Below, in pieces: positions 4,439 through 8,485 of a stretch of 8,485 nucleotides of DNA; the stretch's first letter is position 1; every line of letters begins with the position of its first letter. The DNA is from a bacterium CG2_30_54_10. Lineage in GTDB: Bacteria; Muiribacteriota; Ozemobacteria; Ozemobacterales; Ozemobacteraceae. The notes beneath the pieces are model-generated. The model was not told where the DNA came from and did no database searches. It saw only the letters and a program-made list of their open reading frames with translations. Both the position numbers and the translations under genes were made by a program. The stretch is from contig MNYA01000099.1 in assembly GCA_001872985.1 (NCBI GenBank), positions 1-8,485 of the forward strand, read 5' to 3'.

Positions 4439-7400
4439 ATGTTGGAGAAAAATTGGAGTCTCAGGTGGGCTGCTGGGTGCCTTCTTGCCCTGCTTTTCAC
4501 AATCGGATGCACTCTGGTTAATCCGTTTCGTTCACTTCCCGATCAGCCGTCGGTATCAACGCAGGTTGAACGACCAATTTCCGCGGCCTCCGGTTTGGAC
4601 TTCAGAAGCGATCTTCTTAGAGTTTACATCCCGCCCGACGCAATCCAGGCGGACGCGGTTTTAGTAGCAGACCATTATCCGTTTCCCCAAATGGTCGCTT
4701 CTCTCCCAAGAGGGTTTTTGGCCCGTTCTGAGTTTTTCACTTTCCGGTTCGTTCCGGAGCAAGAGCGTCTTTTGTCGCCGGTGAGGCTTGAACTTCCTGT
4801 TTTCAGTCCCAGGGGCAATGAGGCAACCGGTGGAACCGGCCCCCTTTTCGTCGCATGCCAGAAAAGCCGTGGAAACTGGCTTCTGATAACCCCTGCCCTT
4901 GATTCCGGAAATACGAAGGCCATTGTCGAGACCCTCCATCTTTCAGACTGGATCGTGATCCAGCAAAGAATTGCATCAGGGACTGGAACAGGAGCGGGGA
5001 CGGGCCGGGGAATGGTCCCGGAAACGGGATCCGGAACGGCGTCTGGAACATGGCTCGAAACCATCTCCGCCCTCGTTGCAAGCCCGACGATCTTAAAGAT
5101 CAGCGATCGTGGGTTCGTCGAGGGAGACTTACTGGTCGAGTCCGGAATTACCCTGGCATCAGGAACCAGAACAACCGGAGGAGCCGGCGAGGATTTCCTG
5201 AGGTGGCGTCAGGAGCTGAAGCTATTCCCGATCCCCGCTTTTCCGATGAAAGTTTCGTCATTGGACGGGAGTTCCGGAAAAATGTCGCGGCAACTCTCAG
5301 AAGATCATTCGGTTCTTTTCGACCCCACGACCGATCCGCTGATGGGTAGAGCTTTCTCAAATTGGTCGGCCAGTTATACCCTTCGAATCAACCTTTCGGG
5401 ACTCTCGGTTTCGCAGGCTCCGAAGCGGCTGGGTTGGCGTTTTTCCGCCTGGACTGACGGGGGATTCCGTTTCGAAAGGGAAGGCCAGATCGACCTTGCC
5501 ATGAGTTCGAAGTCCGCCGATCCGGCGAATCTGCCGCGTGTAGTATCTACGGTTCCACGCGACCAGGAAGTCGGTGTTTCCGTTCGGCAAGAGCTGGAAA
5601 TCCGCTTCGACCGTGACATGGAACCGATTTCCGTGTACAAGTCATTTTCAATGGATCCGAGCCCCGGGTCCATCACCTGGCAATGGATAGACAGCCAGAC
5701 CGTTTTGGCCGGGTTCCCCTCGTTTCTGGAACCCGGAAGGGTTTACACTGCCTCCTTGGCAACTTCAGCGACCGATATCCGGGGATTCCCACTAGATCAG
5801 CCCTACAGGTGGGTCTTTACCACCATGCTTGGATCCGACCTCGTTCCACCCGTCCTGGTAAGGGTTACGCCTCCAAACGGGGCCAAAAAGTTTCCCCGAA
5901 ATGGCAGAATCGATCTTCTGTTTTCCGAAGCGATGAACAAATCGTCGGTAGAGGGAAGCGTCAAATTTACCAGCCCTGACGTTGGAACCCTTTCGTGGTA
6001 TTGGGCTCCAGGCGCGGATTCCGTTTCCTTCCTCCCGGCCCGTCTCTGGGACGAGATGGTTCAGTATCGGGTTTCGATCGGCACGGAATGCCGGGATCTG
6101 GAGGGGAACCCGCTTGGGAACCGGGTCAACACCTCTTTCACGACGGGCCCGTCAGGGCCGGAAATTGTCGAAACGGTTCCCGCAATGGGAAGCCGGGTTA
6201 AGCTTCCGCTCAACAAGTTTGAGTTTCTGTTCGATCGTGCCATGGACAGGCCGAGCGTTGAAGGGGCTTTCTCGATGTTTCCCGCGGTCATCCCAGTTTT
6301 TTCCTGGAATACCGAGGAAACGAAATTTATCGTTTCATGGACTGACGCTCTCTTGCCCACGGCTGCCGAAATCGTAGCCAGTTTTTCCGCTCTTGCCCGA
6401 GACAAGAAAACGAACGCTCTCGGCGGAACAACCGTATTCAGATTTCCTGTTTCGGACACTACGCCGCCGGTCGTTCTCGAGTTCACCCCCGCCTCCGAAA
6501 CTCTCGGCACTCCGATCAATTCAGGAATTTTCCTGAAGTTCAGCGAAGCAATGAACAGGCTTTCAGTCGAAAGTGCCATTCAGACGAGCCCCAGTCCTTC
6601 CGGTGCAGTCTTTCAATGGAACGCGGCCGGAGACTCGGTTTGGCTTTTCCCTGGCTCTGACTGGCCAAAAGAAACATTGGTTACAGTCAGCCTGAGTACA
6701 ACCGCTCGCGATCTTGGCGGAAACAGCATCGCCTTGCCGTTGGTATTCTCGTTCACGACGAAATCGACCCCGGCCCCTTCAATCGCCGGATCTATCCCGA
6801 CGGCAGGTCAGACGGGCGTCAGCCGGACAGCCACATTAACACTTCAGTTCTCTGAACCCATGGACAAGGCCGGCGTAGAATCCGTCCTTTCATTTTCACC
6901 CTCACTTTCAAAAGGAGCCGTGTTTTCCTGGCTGAACGACGATCGGACCCTGGAAATCCGACCTATTGCCTCCCTTCCAAATCAAAAAAATATGATCCTT
7001 TCGATCGACGCTACTGCCAAAGGGCGATCGGGAGCGAGTCTGGCCAAGCCGGTCAGCATTCCATTTTCGACGGCCGATACCGAGCCGCCGGTCTTGATCG
7101 GCACAACTCCGCGTGATGGCCAAACGGGTGTAGACCCATCGGCAGCGCTGGTTTTCAAATTTGACGAGCCCATCGAGCGGCTCGCAGCGGAAAAGGCGGT
7201 TTCCTTATCACCGGCTCCCGGAGCATCGGGGAAATTCACCTGGTCAGCCGATTCACGCTCCTTCACTCTCGCATGGGATGCCCCGCTCGCAGGAAATACG
7301 TCTTACACATGCGCCCTGGCAACTTCACTAGCCGACATCTCCGGGAACCACGCAGCCCTGACATGGGAGATCGGGTTCAAAACGCGCGACACAACGCCGC

Positions 7401-8485
7401 CGGCAGTTTCCGGAACTATCCCGGCCGACCAGGCAACCGGCCAACCGCTTTTCACGGCTGTATTGGTGAATTTTTCCAAACCCATGGCCACCCGGTCGGT
7501 GAATCTTACTTTCCAACCGGCGGTGTCGGGAACAGCCGTTCGTAAATGGAACACAACGGCGACTGCTCTGACGGAATATTTTTCCCAGCAGTTCACGTCT
7601 TCGACTCATTATCAGGTTACAATCGACCCTGGCGCTACTGACAGCTTCGGAAACCCCCTTGCCGGTTCTTTGACGCTTGGTTTCACCACCGGAACAGCAG
7701 TAAATCCAAGGGTTGTGGGAAGCACCCCCGCCAATGGAACCCTGATCGCCACTCTGACGCCCAAGTTCGAGGTGACTTTCGACCGTGCAATGGACGCGCA
7801 ATCGGTCGCACTCGCATTTTCGATAACCCCCGCAATTCCACAAGGGCAAAATTTCGCCTGGGATGCCGACCAGAAGATCGTGAAAGTTACATTCAGCACG
7901 CAACTCCAGTCCGGAACCGCTTACTCGGTCAAACTTTCCACCGCCGCTGCTGATCTCGCGGGCGTACATATCCCCGTTGAATTCAGTGCTGACTTCGTCA
8001 CGGAGGCCGCCCCGACTATCGTTACGGCGCAAGTAGTTCCCCCAAACGGGGCCGTTTCCGTGACCACGGGAACCGCTATTCGGATACCGTTCAGCAAGGC
8101 CATGGAAAGCGGTTCCACTGAAAGGGCATTTTCTTTGCTGCTCGAAGGAATGCCGATTGCCGGAACCTTCTCCTGGAGCGGAAATACAATGGTCTTCCAA
8201 CCGGCGAAACCTCTTTCGCTGAAACGGAGCTACTATTTCATCCTTGTAACTACCGGCGCAAGGGACATCCATGACCTACCGTTGAAAACGGCGTTCACAG
8301 GGCAATTCATGACCGTCCCCGGCGCCGCCCCTGAAATCATCTCGGCAGCTCCGGCCGACGGCTCGAACAACGTCACTTTCGATTCCGCAATCGTTCTGAA
8401 TTTCAATCAGTCCATGGATTCAGCCACGGTCAATCCGATTGTCTTCCCCGCCCCCCCCGGAAATACGCTCCAGACCTGGACGAAC
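4439..8485 (+). CDS. Giant lipoprotein with tandem SbsA/Big_5 Ig-like domains (3' end outside window)
   Basis: The frame is open for 1349 codons and runs off the window. Residues 1-23 are a signal peptide with an Arg/Lys-containing start and hydrophobic core, ending in a lipobox-like FTIG-C24. The residue after Cys24 is Thr rather than Asp, compatible with outer-membrane sorting in a diderm. Residues about 57-177 resemble a ZU5-type beta module (LRVYIPPDAI, SPVRLELPVF, then GNWLLI and DWIVI). A Gly/Thr-rich linker (181-204) and an unrecognised segment (205-365) follow. From residue 366, nine full Ig-like repeats and part of a tenth follow, each about 104 residues, with the Big_5 signature F(S/D)(E/R/K)(A/P)M(D/N)..SVE, a Trp in mid-domain and often a (A)(T/R)D..GN.L turn near the end. 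Such arrays form extended stalks. I infer a surface or periplasmic adhesin or envelope protein; any C-terminal effector domain lies beyond the window. A strong GGAGG and a promoter precede it. Confidence 0.88.
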   Translation, partial: MLEKNWSLRWAAGCLLALLFTIGCTLVNPFRSLPDQPSVSTQVERPISAASGLDFRSDLLRVYIPPDAIQADAVLVADHYPFPQMVASLPRGFLARSEFFTFRFVPEQERLLSPVRLELPVFSPRGNEATGGTGPLFVACQKSRGNWLLITPALDSGNTKAIVETLHLSDWIVIQQRIASGTGTGAGTGRGMVPETGSGTASGTWLETISALVASPTILKISDRGFVEGDLLVESGITLASGTRTTGGAGEDFLRWRQELKLFPIPAFPMKVSSLDGSSGKMSRQLSEDHSVLFDPTTDPLMGRAFSNWSASYTLRINLSGLSVSQAPKRLGWRFSAWTDGGFRFEREGQIDLAMSSKSADPANLPRVVSTVPRDQEVGVSVRQELEIRFDRDMEPISVYKSFSMDPSPGSITWQWIDSQTVLAGFPSFLEPGRVYTASLATSATDIRGFPLDQPYRWVFTTMLGSDLVPPVLVRVTPPNGAKKFPRNGRIDLLFSEAMNKSSVEGSVKFTSPDVGTLSWYWAPGADSVSFLPARLWDEMVQYRVSIGTECRDLEGNPLGNRVNTSFTTGPSGPEIVETVPAMGSRVKLPLNKFEFLFDRAMDRPSVEGAFSMFPAVIPVFSWNTEETKFIVSWTDALLPTAAEIVASFSALARDKKTNALGGTTVFRFPVSDTTPPVVLEFTPASETLGTPINSGIFLKFSEAMNRLSVESAIQTSPSPSGAVFQWNAAGDSVWLFPGSDWPKETLVTVSLSTTARDLGGNSIALPLVFSFTTKSTPAPSIAGSIPTAGQTGVSRTATLTLQFSEPMDKAGVESVLSFSPSLSKGAVFSWLNDDRTLEIRPIASLPNQKNMILSIDATAKGRSGASLAKPVSIPFSTADTEPPVLIGTTPRDGQTGVDPSAALVFKFDEPIERLAAEKAVSLSPAPGASGKFTWSADSRSFTLAWDAPLAGNTSYTCALATSLADISGNHAALTWEIGFKTRDTTPPAVSGTIPADQATGQPLFTAVLVNFSKPMATRSVNLTFQPAVSGTAVRKWNTTATALTEYFSQQFTSSTHYQVTIDPGATDSFGNPLAGSLTLGFTTGTAVNPRVVGSTPANGTLIATLTPKFEVTFDRAMDAQSVALAFSITPAIPQGQNFAWDADQKIVKVTFSTQLQSGTAYSVKLSTAAADLAGVHIPVEFSADFVTEAAPTIVTAQVVPPNGAVSVTTGTAIRIPFSKAMESGSTERAFSLLLEGMPIAGTFSWSGNTMVFQPAKPLSLKRSYYFILVTTGARDIHDLPLKTAFTGQFMTVPGAAPEIISAAPADGSNNVTFDSAIVLNFNQSMDSATVNPIVFPAPPGNTLQTWTN
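4979..5050 (+). repeat. Gly/Thr-rich low-complexity linker in the lipoprotein
   Basis: Codons 181-204 encode alternating Gly and Thr/Ser/Ala (GTGTGAGTGRG then GSGTASGT). The DNA is built from GGAAC/GGGAC-like words, so the stretch probably expanded by slippage while staying in frame. It separates the ZU5-like module from the next segment and is likely flexible. Confidence 0.65.
5534..8485 (+). repeat. Array of Big_5 Ig-like repeats, about 312-bp period
   Basis: Repeat starts, taken at the Pro that opens each domain, are 5534, 5846, 6158, 6464, 6776, 7085, 7397, 7703, 8012 and 8330. Spacings are therefore 306-318 bp. The signature segment in order is FDRDMEPISV, FSEAMNKSSV, FDRAMDRPSV, FSEAMNRLSV, FSEPMDKAGV, FDEPIERLAA, FSKPMATRSV, FDRAMDAQSV, FSKAMESGST and FNQSMDSATV. 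Repeat 6 departs most, with Ile for the near-invariant Met. The copies are clearly related in protein but divergent in DNA, so the array is old rather than freshly amplified. The tenth is cut by the window end. Confidence 0.85.

Noticed and set aside
7328..8272. Antisense frame of 314 codons within the lipoprotein gene
   Set aside because: The + strand frame carries clear Ig-like repeats in register through the whole stretch; the antisense product is Arg/Gly/Ser-rich without motifs.

Overview
The window reads as a chromosomal piece of a bacterium of moderately high GC. All five supported reading frames lie on the + strand. A lipoprotein signal followed by a very long array of bacterial Ig-like domains, short sigma70-type promoters and Shine-Dalgarno sites point to a bacterium, probably with a diderm envelope. 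The lineage cannot be fixed from this sequence. HEAT-repeat proteins, giant Ig-like lipoproteins and palindromic intergenic repeats together would suit a deep-branching candidate phylum such as Riflebacteria, but that is a guess.

Region 1 (1-368) has no convincing gene. It holds three different hairpin-forming intergenic repeats and, at its end, a candidate promoter. Region 2 (369-3187) is a two-gene unit. A small STAS-domain protein of the anti-sigma-factor-antagonist type overlaps, through a GTGA stop/start, an 822-residue HEAT-repeat protein with one C-terminal membrane span and a small external domain. The coupling suggests the STAS protein and the HEAT scaffold work in one signalling complex. 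No kinase, phosphatase or sigma factor is encoded in the window.

Region 3 (3186-3340) is a purine-rich tract of 7-bp tandem repeats that begins inside the stop codon of the HEAT gene. Region 4 (3378-4184) encodes a rhomboid-fold membrane protein that lacks the catalytic Ser/His signature and carries a C-terminal Cys-rich zinc-binding tail. A possible 29-residue ORF overlaps its stop codon.

Region 5 (4361 to the window end) is a well-formed promoter and ribosome binding site followed by the 5' part of a very large lipoprotein gene. At least 1349 codons are present and the gene runs off the window. After a lipobox, a ZU5-like N-terminal module and a Gly/Thr-rich linker, it carries nine complete SbsA/Big_5-type Ig-like repeats and the start of a tenth, at a regular spacing of about 312 bp. 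It is most likely a long surface-exposed or periplasmic stalk or adhesin.
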